Source: Paenibacillus caui (GTDB lineage: Bacteria > Bacillota > Bacilli > Paenibacillales > Paenibacillaceae). From it: a stretch of DNA of 64,000 nucleotides. The position numbers and the translations under genes are program-made. Below, piece by piece: positions 44,766 to 52,789 of the stretch (position 1 is the stretch's first letter; the number at the start of each line of letters is the position of its first letter). The notes beneath the pieces are model-generated. The model ran no database searches. It was not told the DNA's origin and saw nothing but the letters and a program-made list of their open reading frames with translations. The stretch spans positions 45,183 through 109,182 of the forward strand of contig NZ_JAIOGQ010000016.1 of NCBI RefSeq assembly GCF_019904135.1. Reading direction: 5' to 3'.

Positions 44766-45821
44766 ATGTCGAAAGATCCACGTTCGGGAAAAACGGCAGT
44801 AATCAATAAACGAACGATGCGCGGCAAGGATATCGGGTCAACGGCGTTAGATATCGGATTCGACTTGTTTTACAGCGCGAAGAGGACGGAGGGGGTGCGG
44901 CAGCGTACCCTCGCCGATTATAAGAGTTATTGGCGTTATTTCCGCGAATGGTTATCGGAGAGTCATCCGGAAACGGTCTCCGTCGGTCAAATTACGACCG
45001 TTACCCTGCGCGAGTACATCGAGTATATGTCGTATGAGCACAAGCGTTACGAGGGCGTAGAATGTCGCAAGAAGGATGGGAAAACACTCTCACCGGCGAC
45101 CGTGTCCTCCAGGCTTCGCGCGCTCCAAACGATCTGCAAGTTTTGGGAATCGGAAGGGCTTACGGAGAAAAACGCGGCGGAGAAGATAAAGGCACCGCGC
45201 ATGGACATGCCGGAGAAAAGCGTATTCACTGACGAGCAGCTTGCAGCATTGTTGGCCGCGCCAGACACAAGTACATACGCCGGCTATCGGGACCGCACAC
45301 TTATGCTTTTGCTCGCGGATTCTGGCCTACGGATCAATGAGGCGCTCCAATTAGAGCCCGCGTTCCTCGATATTCAGGCGCGCTGCATACGGTTGCCGGG
45401 GCCGCTGAATAAGAACCGCAAGCCGCGCGTTGTCCCTGTCTCCGTTTCGGTACTGCGCGAGCTAATCCGGTTAATGGAAGAGACGCAAGGCTACTTCGAT
45501 ACGCCGTTTATCTTCGTATCAAACTACGGTGATCGGTTACAGGCGGATCATTTCCGTAAGCGGCTGCGCCAGTACGCGATTGATGCCGGAATTGACCAGA
45601 AGAAAACGAAGGTATCTCCGCACCGATTCCGCGACTATTTCTGCACGAATTACCTTCTCAATGGGGGCGACTTATTCACATTACAAAGAATCGTTGCGCA
45701 CGCCGACATTAAGACAACGCAGGGCTACGTTAAGTTGAACGAAACGGCGATCCGCGACAGCCACGCCCAGTATTCGCCAATGTCTAAAATACGTCTATCA
45801 CGCGGAAGGAAGAAACGATAA
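44766..45821 (+). CDS. int: Tyrosine recombinase/integrase next to attL
   Basis: A 351-residue tyrosine recombinase, the likely integrase. The SAM-like core-binding domain is ~25-150. The catalytic set is Arg in ADSGLRINEAL, HRFRDYF (His, Arg), His in VAHADIKTT and the nucleophile Tyr in QGYVKLN. ATG 44766 is chosen for the AGGAGG 9 bp upstream, which lies inside a hairpin. It sits 160 bp inside attL and points inward. Confidence 0.92.
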   Translation: MSKDPRSGKTAVINKRTMRGKDIGSTALDIGFDLFYSAKRTEGVRQRTLADYKSYWRYFREWLSESHPETVSVGQITTVTLREYIEYMSYEHKRYEGVECRKKDGKTLSPATVSSRLRALQTICKFWESEGLTEKNAAEKIKAPRMDMPEKSVFTDEQLAALLAAPDTSTYAGYRDRTLMLLLADSGLRINEALQLEPAFLDIQARCIRLPGPLNKNRKPRVVPVSVSVLRELIRLMEETQGYFDTPFIFVSNYGDRLQADHFRKRLRQYAIDAGIDQKKTKVSPHRFRDYFCTNYLLNGGDLFTLQRIVAHADIKTTQGYVKLNETAIRDSHAQYSPMSKIRLSRGRKKR

Positions 45822-45825
45822 AAAT

Positions 45826-45860
45826 AGCGCTCGGTCCTACGCGGATCGGGCGCTTTTATT
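45826..45860. terminator. Bidirectional terminator between the two recombinases
   Basis: AGCGC...GCGCT arms (45826-45830 and 45850-45854) with inner CGG/TCG pairs and TTTTATT. Similar GCGCT-closed terminators recur at 49848 and 50167. Confidence 0.75.
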
Positions 45861-45862
45861 CG

Positions 45863-46786
45863 TTATTTATCCGGATTTAAAAGTTTCAACAACGGACTTG
45901 CCTTCGCGTGATCCGCTTTTAAGTCGTCATCAACGAGCGCGACATAACGCTTTGTCATTGTAATGTCCACGTGGCCTAACGTCTTTTGGAGGCTAAATGC
46001 GCTCGCTCCATTACGAATAAATTCCAGACTGAACGCGTGACGGAGGTCATATGGGCGGATGTGGAACCCGACTTTCTTGCTGTGACGTTCGAGCCGATCG
46101 CCCCATACGTGACGATTTAGCTTGTTTCCGGACTCCGCACAGAATACCGTAACCTTATTCGCCCAGGAGCGCGGCCGCATCTTAAGAAAACGTTTGAGCG
46201 CGTCAACAGTGAACGGAGACAGATTAAGTGTACGGGAAACGCGCGTTTTCGCTACTCCGGCCGGTATGCGAACCCATCCGGATAGCAAGTTAAAATCGTT
46301 TGGCTGCAGCGAAAGAGCCTCCGACGGGCGGATGCCAGTGTCCAGGGTTAAAAGTATCAGACAGTAATCGCGCATTCCAACGAATGTATTACGATCGGGA
46401 ACTTGAAGTAATTTCTGCAGGATTTCAATATCAATCGCGACAACGCGCGATCCTTCTTTTCGTTTCTTTATATTGGCAAGGGGATTCTTTTTGAGGTGGC
46501 CTTCTTCAACACACCACTTAAAGAATGTTCGGAGATAAGTCAAGCGGCTGTTAAAGGTTGATGGTGCTATTCCTTCCTGCCCTAAGTGCGCGATAACAGC
46601 TTCTTCAAGACTAAAGTATGAATCCCAAGCATTCGGGAAACGTTTGAACAGCAGGTTAACTGTCCGTATGTAATCCTTATGAGTGTTCTGGCTTATTCCG
46701 TTGAGCAACTTCATTCTTAGGTATTCGTCTAAAAGTTCGCTCCAATGTCGATTTGTTTTTTGAATAGTGCGTCTTATCTGCTGCAT
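45863..46786 (-). CDS. Second tyrosine recombinase, convergent with the first
   Basis: A 307-residue XerC/D-like recombinase: Arg in DTGIRPSEAL, DLRHAFSLEF, LGHVDITMT with His, and Tyr in KRYVAL. All catalytic residues are present. AAAAAGGAGTAGTTTA precedes the ATG. Its sequence differs strongly from the first enzyme. It may resolve multimers, excise the element, or belong to an older nested element. Confidence 0.88.
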   Translation of the reverse strand: MQQIRRTIQKTNRHWSELLDEYLRMKLLNGISQNTHKDYIRTVNLLFKRFPNAWDSYFSLEEAVIAHLGQEGIAPSTFNSRLTYLRTFFKWCVEEGHLKKNPLANIKKRKEGSRVVAIDIEILQKLLQVPDRNTFVGMRDYCLILLTLDTGIRPSEALSLQPNDFNLLSGWVRIPAGVAKTRVSRTLNLSPFTVDALKRFLKMRPRSWANKVTVFCAESGNKLNRHVWGDRLERHSKKVGFHIRPYDLRHAFSLEFIRNGASAFSLQKTLGHVDITMTKRYVALVDDDLKADHAKASPLLKLLNPDK

Positions 46787-46868
46787 TAAACTACTCCTTT
46801 TTTAACGGAATTATATCATCGGGCAGGAGGAAATAGGTGGTAATTTGTCGAAATAAGTATTAGATACT

Positions 46869-47039
46869 ATGACGAAAGGACTACGCATATACACTTTTAC
46901 ACCGCGCAAATGGACGGCACTCCGGCGCTGTCTTAGTCGCGGGAGAACTCGTTGGCACGGAAGGATTGCGGAGATTACGAAAGATAGCGTAAAGATCGGG
47001 GATGGGCGCTATCTTCGCGCAGTTTGTACGTTTAAGTAA
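46869..47039 (+). CDS. Possible small basic protein
   Basis: A 56-residue frame, rich in Arg and Lys (TPRKWTALRRCLSRGRTRW, then EITKDSVKIGDGRYLR). Its base composition is like the phage-type genes further right. There is no strong ribosome site. It ends 30 bp before the ATPase start. Function unknown; it could be non-coding. Confidence 0.35.
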   Translation: MTKGLRIYTFTPRKWTALRRCLSRGRTRWHGRIAEITKDSVKIGDGRYLRAVCTFK

Positions 47040-47069
47040 GTGATTAACAATCCGAAAGAGGGGCACGTA

Positions 47070-48320
47070 GTGACAACTAAAAAAGTTGGAGAAATCTTTA
47101 TAGCAGGCGGGCAGCCAAACATAACCTATAATCCTAGAAAAACTCATAGATTAGAAGAACAACTTTTAGATTACTTAGACACAGGCTATAAGCTACTATC
47201 AGTCACTGGTTCTACTAAGAGTGGAAAAACTGTCTTGAGTAGAAAAGTTATTCCTTTAAAGAAGGGGATATGGGTTTCTGGAGGACAGGTACAAGTAGAA
47301 GACGATTTTTGGACAATTATATTAGACAGATTAGGAATTCCATGGAATTACACCGAGGAGAACCAAACTGGGCAATCGTATGGAACTGATGTTAGTGTTG
47401 ATGGAGAGGTTAGTGCTTTAGTGGCTAAGGCAAAAGGTCAGTTCAAGGCTTCCAGAAATTCTACGTCCTCAAATAAGGTAGTTCATCAATATTTGAGAAG
47501 CCCAAGAACTACTGCAATAGATGCATTAATCGAGTCAAAAATGCCCTTAATTGTTGATGATTTTCATTACATTCATCGGGATATTCAGTCCAAAATAGTA
47601 AGGGCCTTAAAGGACCCTATATTTGAAGGCCTGAGAGTCATAATAATTGCAGTTCCCCATCGCGCGTATGACGCAGTTAGAGTAGAAAGTGAGATGACTG
47701 GAAGGGTCTCTCAATTACAAATCCCTTTGTGGACGGATGAAGAACTAAAAGAAATACCTATGAGGGGATTTCCTGAATTAAACGCCCACTGCCCCAACGA
47801 AACAATAGTACAGTTCGTAGAGGAGAGCTTTGGCAGTCCCCATTTAATTCAGGATTTTTGTTTGAATCTATGCTTCAATAATAATCTACGGGAAGCTTCC
47901 GATTCCCCAGTATTTATAATGGAGCCAGGGGATTACACAAACTTTTTCAAACTTATAGCTCAATCGGCTTCCAAGATTGCTTTTGAGAGGCTAGCTAAGG
48001 GCCCTAGACAGCGAACAGACCGCGTAGTAAGAGAGTTCACCGACGGTTCGAAAGGTGACATATATATTGCAGTATTAAAAGCTCTTGCTTTAACGGGTCC
48101 CAAAACAGAGATACAGTACGAAGAAGTTAGGAGCGCACTAAGAAGCCTTCTTATAGGCCAAGTACCTAATGCTAATGAGGTAACAAGAGTATTAAAAAAA
48201 ATGTCTGACATCGCCTTTGAGCAGAGAGACCAGGGAGAGCCCGTCATTGAGTGGGTCAAGGATGACGTTTTGTATATAGCTGACCCCTTCTTCGCTTTTT
48301 ATCTAAAATGGAATTCTTAA
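47070..48320 (+). CDS. AAA/STAND-like P-loop ATPase, cargo gene
   Basis: A 416-residue protein. Walker A GSTKSGKTVLSR (~36-46), Walker B PLIVDDFHYIH (~160), a sensor-like VIIIAVPHRAYDAV, an ORC/Cdc6-like lid (VEESFGSPHLIQDFCLNLC) and a C-terminal winged-helix-like part (IYIAVLKALALTGPKTEIQYEEVRSALR). GTG 47070 follows GAAAGAGGGG. It is AT-richer than the rest of the element, so it was probably acquired separately. It is reminiscent of archaeal-type ATPases and single-ATPase defence genes; function not known. Confidence 0.8.
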   Translation: MTTKKVGEIFIAGGQPNITYNPRKTHRLEEQLLDYLDTGYKLLSVTGSTKSGKTVLSRKVIPLKKGIWVSGGQVQVEDDFWTIILDRLGIPWNYTEENQTGQSYGTDVSVDGEVSALVAKAKGQFKASRNSTSSNKVVHQYLRSPRTTAIDALIESKMPLIVDDFHYIHRDIQSKIVRALKDPIFEGLRVIIIAVPHRAYDAVRVESEMTGRVSQLQIPLWTDEELKEIPMRGFPELNAHCPNETIVQFVEESFGSPHLIQDFCLNLCFNNNLREASDSPVFIMEPGDYTNFFKLIAQSASKIAFERLAKGPRQRTDRVVREFTDGSKGDIYIAVLKALALTGPKTEIQYEEVRSALRSLLIGQVPNANEVTRVLKKMSDIAFEQRDQGEPVIEWVKDDVLYIADPFFAFYLKWNS

Positions 48321-48354
48321 AATACAACTTTACAGAATAAACCTCTCAAATACC

Positions 48355-48387
48355 GGACTCCGCAGCATCCCCGTGGGAGTCCTTTTT
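48355..48387 (+). terminator. Terminator after the ATPase gene
   Basis: GGACTCC (48355-48361) pairs with GGAGTCC (48376-48382), then TTTTT. Confidence 0.85.
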
Positions 48388-48522
48388 GGCATTTTCACCG
48401 TGAAATAACTGCGCCTACTACGTCCCCTAACGATTACCCTTCCGCGTGGTTAAAGCGCCTAATTATATATGCACGAAAATACAAGAGCGCTCGCTCCGGA
48501 AGGGAACAAGCGCCAATAATGG

Positions 48523-49392
48523 TTATTTATCGCCAAGTGCGGTGTACGCGTCAAGTGCCGTTTGGATTGCTTTCTTTTCAGCGGATGTAATCGTTCGATC
48601 TTTGTAATATTGATCGCCTTCATAGCGGAGTACCGTTTTCTTAGATGAAGCTATCGCGCGAAGCATATCGATATCAGAATCAGTTACGCCGTAATCGTAC
48701 CATTCCCATACGTTAACATCGTTATCGCGTTGCACGTCAGTGAGGCCGGGGGTTACCGTATATGTTTTTCCGTCAACCTTAAATATGTAGTTGTTAATAA
48801 ATAACCAGTCATCACCTTCGTACTGTATTCGGAAACGAATCCAAGGGTCAGAGCCTTCTTGTTTGCCGATGTATATATACGCCTCGTTAACATCAGCATA
48901 TTCCGTTGATGTCTTAGCATAATACCAGTCGATCTCTCGTACACTATCTCTTTGTTTTCGTGTGTTAGAAAGGGCTGCCTTTAATTTTCTGGCTTCCTCT
49001 GCTTTAGCTTGCGCCTCTTCAGCAACTTTGATCGCGGCTTCTTCTTTCTCTTTCTTTTCAATTTCAGCTAATAGCTCTTTAGCGGTCACGGCCTCGGCCG
49101 ACGCTGGGTATTTTTCTAGTAAGGTCTTGATCTTGTCCTTTGCAGTATTCGGATATTCTTTAGCGTTGTCTTGGGCCAGTTTTAAGAGATTGCCGGGTTC
49201 GTTTTTCACTTCTTCCAACTCTTTGGTGAGTGCCTCTACTTTCTCTTTGAGTTCCTGGTTTTCTTTGACGAGAGCCGGATCAGGCGTCGCAGAGGTTGAC
49301 ACGGATAGGGGCGTATCAGCTTCTGGATTATTACTACAAGCTGTAGTCAGTGCAAGACATAAAAACAAAACCGTTATTATACTTCGTTTCAA
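48523..49392 (-). CDS. Coiled-coil lipoprotein
   Basis: A 289-residue protein. Lipobox LALTTAC, a Thr/Ser-rich linker, a leucine-zipper-like coil (LVKENQELKEKVEALTKELEEV), a second Glu/Lys/Ala coil (~110-150) and a C-terminal beta-rich domain with many Tyr and Trp (IDWYYAKTSTEYADVNEAYIYIG, VWEWYDYGV). It starts with TTG after GGAGGAGGAAATAGA. It would sit on the cell surface of the host, as superinfection-exclusion or adhesion lipoproteins do; function unknown. Confidence 0.72.
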   Translation of the reverse strand: MKRSIITVLFLCLALTTACSNNPEADTPLSVSTSATPDPALVKENQELKEKVEALTKELEEVKNEPGNLLKLAQDNAKEYPNTAKDKIKTLLEKYPASAEAVTAKELLAEIEKKEKEEAAIKVAEEAQAKAEEARKLKAALSNTRKQRDSVREIDWYYAKTSTEYADVNEAYIYIGKQEGSDPWIRFRIQYEGDDWLFINNYIFKVDGKTYTVTPGLTDVQRDNDVNVWEWYDYGVTDSDIDMLRAIASSKKTVLRYEGDQYYKDRTITSAEKKAIQTALDAYTALGDK

Positions 49393-49937
49393 TCTATTTC
49401 CTCCTCCGTTATGTATTATTACCAATTATAACCTGAAAATAGTCAATTTGATATAATTAATTGATTCTTTAGTCCTAAATTTTGAGAGTTTTTCATTTCT
49501 TTCTTGGTCACAAATGCCCTTAAAACTACTTTCGAACATTCAAGAACAAGAAAACAAACCCATTACGTCAAATCGTACATAAACCAGTCCGCAGTCCATT
49601 CCTATTTCTAAGCTTGCCGACGCCTACATATTAACGATCAATTTCCGTACCTTTACCAACCTATCTCCACGTGTCCAGAACGCCTAATTTCACGCTCAGA
49701 TTCGCTATATGCACGTCTTGATGACGGAATAGGGTGCGGCGTGAGCATTTCGAAGATTTTTCCGACAGGTAGCGACGACGTCGTCGCCTCTCCGAATTCT
49801 CGTACGCTGCCACAAACCGCTCGACGTCGCGCGCTAGAAGATAAATAAGCGCTCAGTCCGCGAAATAGGCAGGGCGCTTTTACGATTCATCCGAAATCTA
49901 TAGTATGTTAAGATATCATAAAGGGAGGTAGGCCGTA
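49393..49937. other. 545-bp gene-free stretch
   Basis: No gene seen. It holds a perfect 16-bp palindrome gcgacgacgtcgtcgc (49772-49787) and, at its right end, the terminator at 49848. The left 100 bp should contain the promoter of the lipoprotein gene. Confidence 0.6.
49848..49884 (+). terminator. GCGCT-closed terminator
   Basis: AGCGCT (49848-49853) pairs with GGGCGCT (49872-49878), then TTTTAC. No clear gene precedes it, so it may end an unrecognised small RNA in the stretch to its left. Confidence 0.6.
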
Positions 49938-50165
49938 GTGAGCGTACGAAACGAATTTGAGAGATTAATAGACAAGCGGGTAGAGATAAAGCTATCGGAC
50001 GGTTCAAGCGTCGAAGCGATGCCACAGCAGACGTTGGTGGACCTCGACGACGATATCCCCTACAGGTTTTTGGTTTACCTTTACACTGGTAACAAAGATT
50101 ACTTCGGCGGAGGATTTGCAGAAATCGACATGCAGGATGTGATTGAAATAACTGAATTGAACTAA
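49938..50165 (+). CDS. Small hypothetical protein
   Basis: A 75-residue acidic protein (VEIKLSDGSSVEAMPQQTL ... YRFLVYLYTGNKDYFGGGF) starting with GTG after AAAGGGAGGTAGGCC. It is probably a compact beta fold. Function unknown. Confidence 0.55.
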   Translation: MSVRNEFERLIDKRVEIKLSDGSSVEAMPQQTLVDLDDDIPYRFLVYLYTGNKDYFGGGFAEIDMQDVIEITELN

Positions 50166-50166
50166 T

Positions 50167-50195
50167 CAGCGCTCTCGTACTCGGGGGCGCTATTC
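50167..50195 (+). terminator. Terminator after the small gene
   Basis: AGCGCTCTCG pairs with CGGGGGCGCT (G-U tolerated), then ATTCTTTTG. Confidence 0.7.
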
Positions 50196-50204
50196 TTTTG
50201 TTTA

Positions 50205-50236
50205 ACAAAAAGACCGCCCTTTAACGCCGGGCGGCC
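50205..50236 (-). terminator. Terminator of the repressor operon
   Basis: Read leftward: CCGCCC, loop, GGGCGG, TCTTTTTG. Confidence 0.8.
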
Positions 50237-50238
50237 GG

Positions 50239-50409
50239 TTATTCCTCTTCGTTTTCTTCCTCCAAGTCGTCTATTATGATTTCCGTGACCTCTCCGTTAG
50301 GCCCATACACATAATTAACGGTACGACCGTCTTTAAGGAAGCGTATTACGGGCCGATCGTCGATCCAGTCTAAATCAAGGTCTGGAGTTATTATCTTTCT
50401 TTTTGGCAT
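50239..50409 (-). CDS. Small acidic protein in the repressor operon
   Basis: A 56-residue frame (MPKRKIITPDLDLDWIDDRP, ending in an Asp/Glu run) with GAGGAGTGACGTGCC before the ATG. It starts 6 bp after the repressor stop on the same strand, so it is coupled. Possibly an anti-repressor or a regulator of the switch; no family recognised. Confidence 0.6.
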   Translation of the reverse strand: MPKRKIITPDLDLDWIDDRPVIRFLKDGRTVNYVYGPNGEVTEIIIDDLEEENEEE

Positions 50410-50415
50410 GGCACG

Positions 50416-50631
50416 TCACTCCTCAATGTACTCTAGCAAATCCCCAGGCTTAAGCCCGAGCCCACGGCATAAAGCGCCGAGTGTTTCATAGTCTATCCTT
50501 TTCGTTGCGTTTCCAGCCAGTGATGTAATCGTATTACGACTCACGCCAGTCATTTCAACGACATTCTTATTAGTTAGGCCGCGCTCTTTCATTATATCTC
50601 CAAGGCGACAGCGGATATTGATTTCCTCCAT
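50416..50631 (-). CDS. XRE/Cro-C1-family repressor of the element
   Basis: A 71-residue single-domain helix-turn-helix protein (IMKERGLTNKNVVEMTGVSRNTITSLAGN ... IDYETLGALCRGLGLKPGDLLEYI). GGAGGAGTTTTT precedes the ATG at 50631. It faces a rightward promoter over two identical palindromes, the standard layout of a lysogeny or satellite (Stl-like) master switch. Unlike Stl it has no C-terminal derepressor-binding domain. Confidence 0.88.
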   Translation of the reverse strand: MEEINIRCRLGDIMKERGLTNKNVVEMTGVSRNTITSLAGNATKRIDYETLGALCRGLGLKPGDLLEYIEE

Positions 50632-50662
50632 AAAAACTCCTCCAAAAAATTTTATGCACAAA

Positions 50663-50724
50663 ATGTTGACATGTTGAAAAAGCGGGTGTAATATGTAGTC
50701 ATATATTACACAACATGTTGACAT
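50663..50724 (+). promoter_or_regulatory. Switch region: paired operators and rightward early promoter
   Basis: The palindrome ATGTTGACAT occurs at 50663-50672 and 50715-50724, 52 bp apart (about five turns). The first copy contains TTGACA (50666-50671), with a 17-bp spacer to TAATAT (50689-50694). A further half-site-like ATGTTAAC lies at 50731. Confidence 0.8.
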
Positions 50725-50806
50725 ATCGAAATGTTAACTAACAAGACTATTTACGTTCATCGTACCAAATGGTTCCGACTTTATCAATTGAAAAGGGGTT
50801 GTTTGT

Positions 50807-51016
50807 ATGAATTTACTTTTAGTAGCTGCCGTCGCTGCTGAGATCGTCCTGCAGGCGCGCGCATCCGGAGCTTCTGCCGCACTTTCCGGTCACTCGTTTC
50901 GATCATTCCCGCAGTTTGTGGAGATCGCGGAAGGTGTTTTCCACGAGCTCACAGACGCTTACGTTACCGCCATCGATACCGCGATCGGTCTACTTACGAG
51001 AAAGCCCGCATGCTGA
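50807..51016 (+). CDS. First gene of the rightward operon, small hypothetical protein
   Basis: A 69-residue protein, Ala-rich and helical (LLLVAAVAAEIVLQARASGASAA), possibly membrane-associated at its N-terminus. AAAAGGGGTTGTTTGT precedes the ATG. It overlaps the next gene. Function unknown. Confidence 0.55.
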   Translation: MNLLLVAAVAAEIVLQARASGASAALSGHSFRSFPQFVEIAEGVFHELTDAYVTAIDTAIGLLTRKPAC

Positions 51017-51207
51017 CGCACGAAAATTATAGCGCGTGGATTCGTCAGATACTCGATGAGGACGGCTATGGAGTATGCGCAAGAGCTCATGCTAGGATGA
51101 TCGAATCGAAGTTAGCGGAGACCTGGCGGTCGGATGCGGAAATAATCTCGGAGATCCGTGAAATGAGCCGCGCGTTCATGGATGCAACAAAGGTAAAAAT
51201 CAAATAA
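51010..51207 (+). CDS. Small hypothetical protein
   Basis: A 65-residue helical protein (ENYSAWIRQILDEDGYGV ... SEIREMSRAFMDATKVKIK) overlapping the previous gene by 7 bp, so coupled to it. Function unknown. Confidence 0.55.
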   Translation: MLTHENYSAWIRQILDEDGYGVCARAHARMIESKLAETWRSDAEIISEIREMSRAFMDATKVKIK

Positions 51208-51222
51208 ACGGAGGTTTCATTT

Positions 51223-51723
51223 ATGCAAAAATACACGATTATCCCAACGCAAACACTCGGCTACTACCGCAGTCACCGGACTGGCCTTATCCACGCGACG
51301 CTCAAAATGGGCAATAAGGCGCAGCACATCACCGTATCTCCGACGCTATTTCTCGCAGTATTTCCCGCGATCGACCGCCGTTGGCTAGGGGACACCATCG
51401 ATGCCGCACCGGACGAACTTGCTGCGCTAGGATTCAACGTCGTTTATCCGAAAATTGACGTGAAATTAGCGGACATACCGCACCAGGTACGTTATGTATA
51501 CGTCCCGGGCCTTAACCGTTATATCGCGCGCCTACTCGGTACAAAGCAGGAGATTTCGGCATCAGCTCGATTCTTCCGGAAAGTAGCGGGCGTGTCCGAG
51601 AGGGCTGTGTTAGGCTCCGTGACGTTAACGGACAAGCAGGCTGCCGAATGTGGATTCGTGATTTCCCGTGTGGAAGGGGTGAGTGGGCATGATGCTAGAG
51701 TTTCCACGGCGCTATACGCTTAA
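51223..51723 (+). CDS. Hypothetical protein
   Basis: A 166-residue mixed alpha/beta protein (LGYYRSHRTGLIHATLKMGNK, VRYVYVPGLNRYIARLLGTKQ). GGAGGTTTCATTT precedes the ATG. It ends the first early gene block; a gene-poor kilobase follows. No family recognised. Confidence 0.6.
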   Translation: MQKYTIIPTQTLGYYRSHRTGLIHATLKMGNKAQHITVSPTLFLAVFPAIDRRWLGDTIDAAPDELAALGFNVVYPKIDVKLADIPHQVRYVYVPGLNRYIARLLGTKQEISASARFFRKVAGVSERAVLGSVTLTDKQAAECGFVISRVEGVSGHDARVSTALYA

Positions 51724-51792
51724 CAAAAGGCCGCGCCGCGACTTAATCCGTTTAATCTACGCTCTGATTATCGTCGCAAAGGAGTTACTATC

Positions 51793-51843
51793 ATGACCGG
51801 CATACTGTTCCCCGATGATGCCGGCCGCGCCAACGGCCGATAA
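51793..51843 (+). CDS. 16-residue peptide frame
   Basis: ATG at 51793 preceded by AAAGGAGTTACTATC; reads MTGILFPDDAGRANGR then TAA. Good spacing, but very short; it may be a leader peptide for the structured region that follows. Confidence 0.35.
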   Translation: MTGILFPDDAGRANGR

Positions 51844-51854
51844 GCGGAGGAGAC

Positions 51855-51920
51855 GTGCTGCTCGCGCTAAAAGTATGTCCGTACCGCGTTGCAGCGCGGA
51901 TCGCCATGCGGACAAATTAA
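51855..51920 (+). CDS. 21-residue peptide frame
   Basis: GTG at 51855 after GCGGAGGAGAC; reads MLLALKVCPYRVAARIAMRTN. It starts 11 bp after the previous tiny frame. Possibly translated; function unknown. Confidence 0.3.
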   Translation: MLLALKVCPYRVAARIAMRTN

Positions 51921-52212
51921 GCTCGTAGTCTGACGACCGCTAACGTCAGGCATCGCCATGCGAGTATATCGTGCTACGTGACACGTTTTGAGTAGTAAAT
52001 ACTCGGCAAATCCGGTCAGGTGCGCCAACACCCGGCCGGCGATCGCTTATTACCGCGTCCGGAGCTTCACGGGCTCCGAAATGCAGGCGCGTTTAACATA
52101 GATGCTAACGGACAGGTGCAGGGGGTGCTCCGCTATTCAGGCAGCTTCTGCCCGTATCCTCAACTAAGCGGGCGATACGTCCGGTAGCTCCGGTCAGGCA
52201 CCGTATCGTCCG
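51921..52212 (+). ncRNA. Candidate structured RNA
   Basis: At least five hairpins in ~290 bases: CTGACG/CGTCAG (51930-51949), GAGTA/TACTC around 51990-52004, CGGAGC/GCTCCG (52060-52078), GGCAG/CTGCC (52140-52152), and an 11-bp arm pair closing 52169-52212 (CGGGCGATACG with CGTATCGTCCG). The words atcgccatgcg (51900, 51952) and tccggtcagg (52011, 52189) are each repeated. There is no long frame. RNA class unknown. Confidence 0.45.
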
Positions 52213-52789
52213 TTGCTTATATTGTGTTATACGGAACGAGTGTTCTCTATGTTTCAAATTTTTCTAATAATTTTTTACAGACAATATGAGCAGCAAGATT
52301 GACAGTCGAGCACCTGTGACAAAGACTAAATAAGAAAGAAAGGGGAGGCAAAAGTCCCCGGCTTTGGAGAAATAACGGTAATAAAAGTGTGCGAAACGAA
52401 AAAGTCGTCCGTTGAAGTATGTGAAAGGAGCGAAAGTGTGAGGGAATTGAGAAGCGCCGGCAATCTATTAGTATGGGCACGAAGCTTATATTGTCCCTAC
52501 GTGTAATACGCCCGATATTCTGCGCGGACGTCGTCAATATAAACATAAGGAGCTGGGTAACGGAAACGTGCGGCCGGCTTTGGTCATTTCGGATGTTAAT
52601 AGGTCGGAGGGCGCAAGAATATTCCGAAAATGTGTGCTGATGGATGATTCCGTGTAGATAATACAGTACCAACGCAGAAAACTTTCGCGAAAAGTGTACA
52701 GAACCCGATCGACAGGCAACAAAAAGAGTAGGTAGGCCGGCGGAGGTTTCCGCTTGACTATAAAACCAAATCAAAGGAGACGATTGATT
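52213..52789. other. Gene-poor stretch before the second gene block
   Basis: Contains a 39-codon frame at 52387-52506 starting GTG with a weak ribosome site, and hairpins such as GGGGA/TCCCC at 52342-52359. The long frame on the opposite strand is not supported. The right end carries the leader repeated before 53363. Confidence 0.4.
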
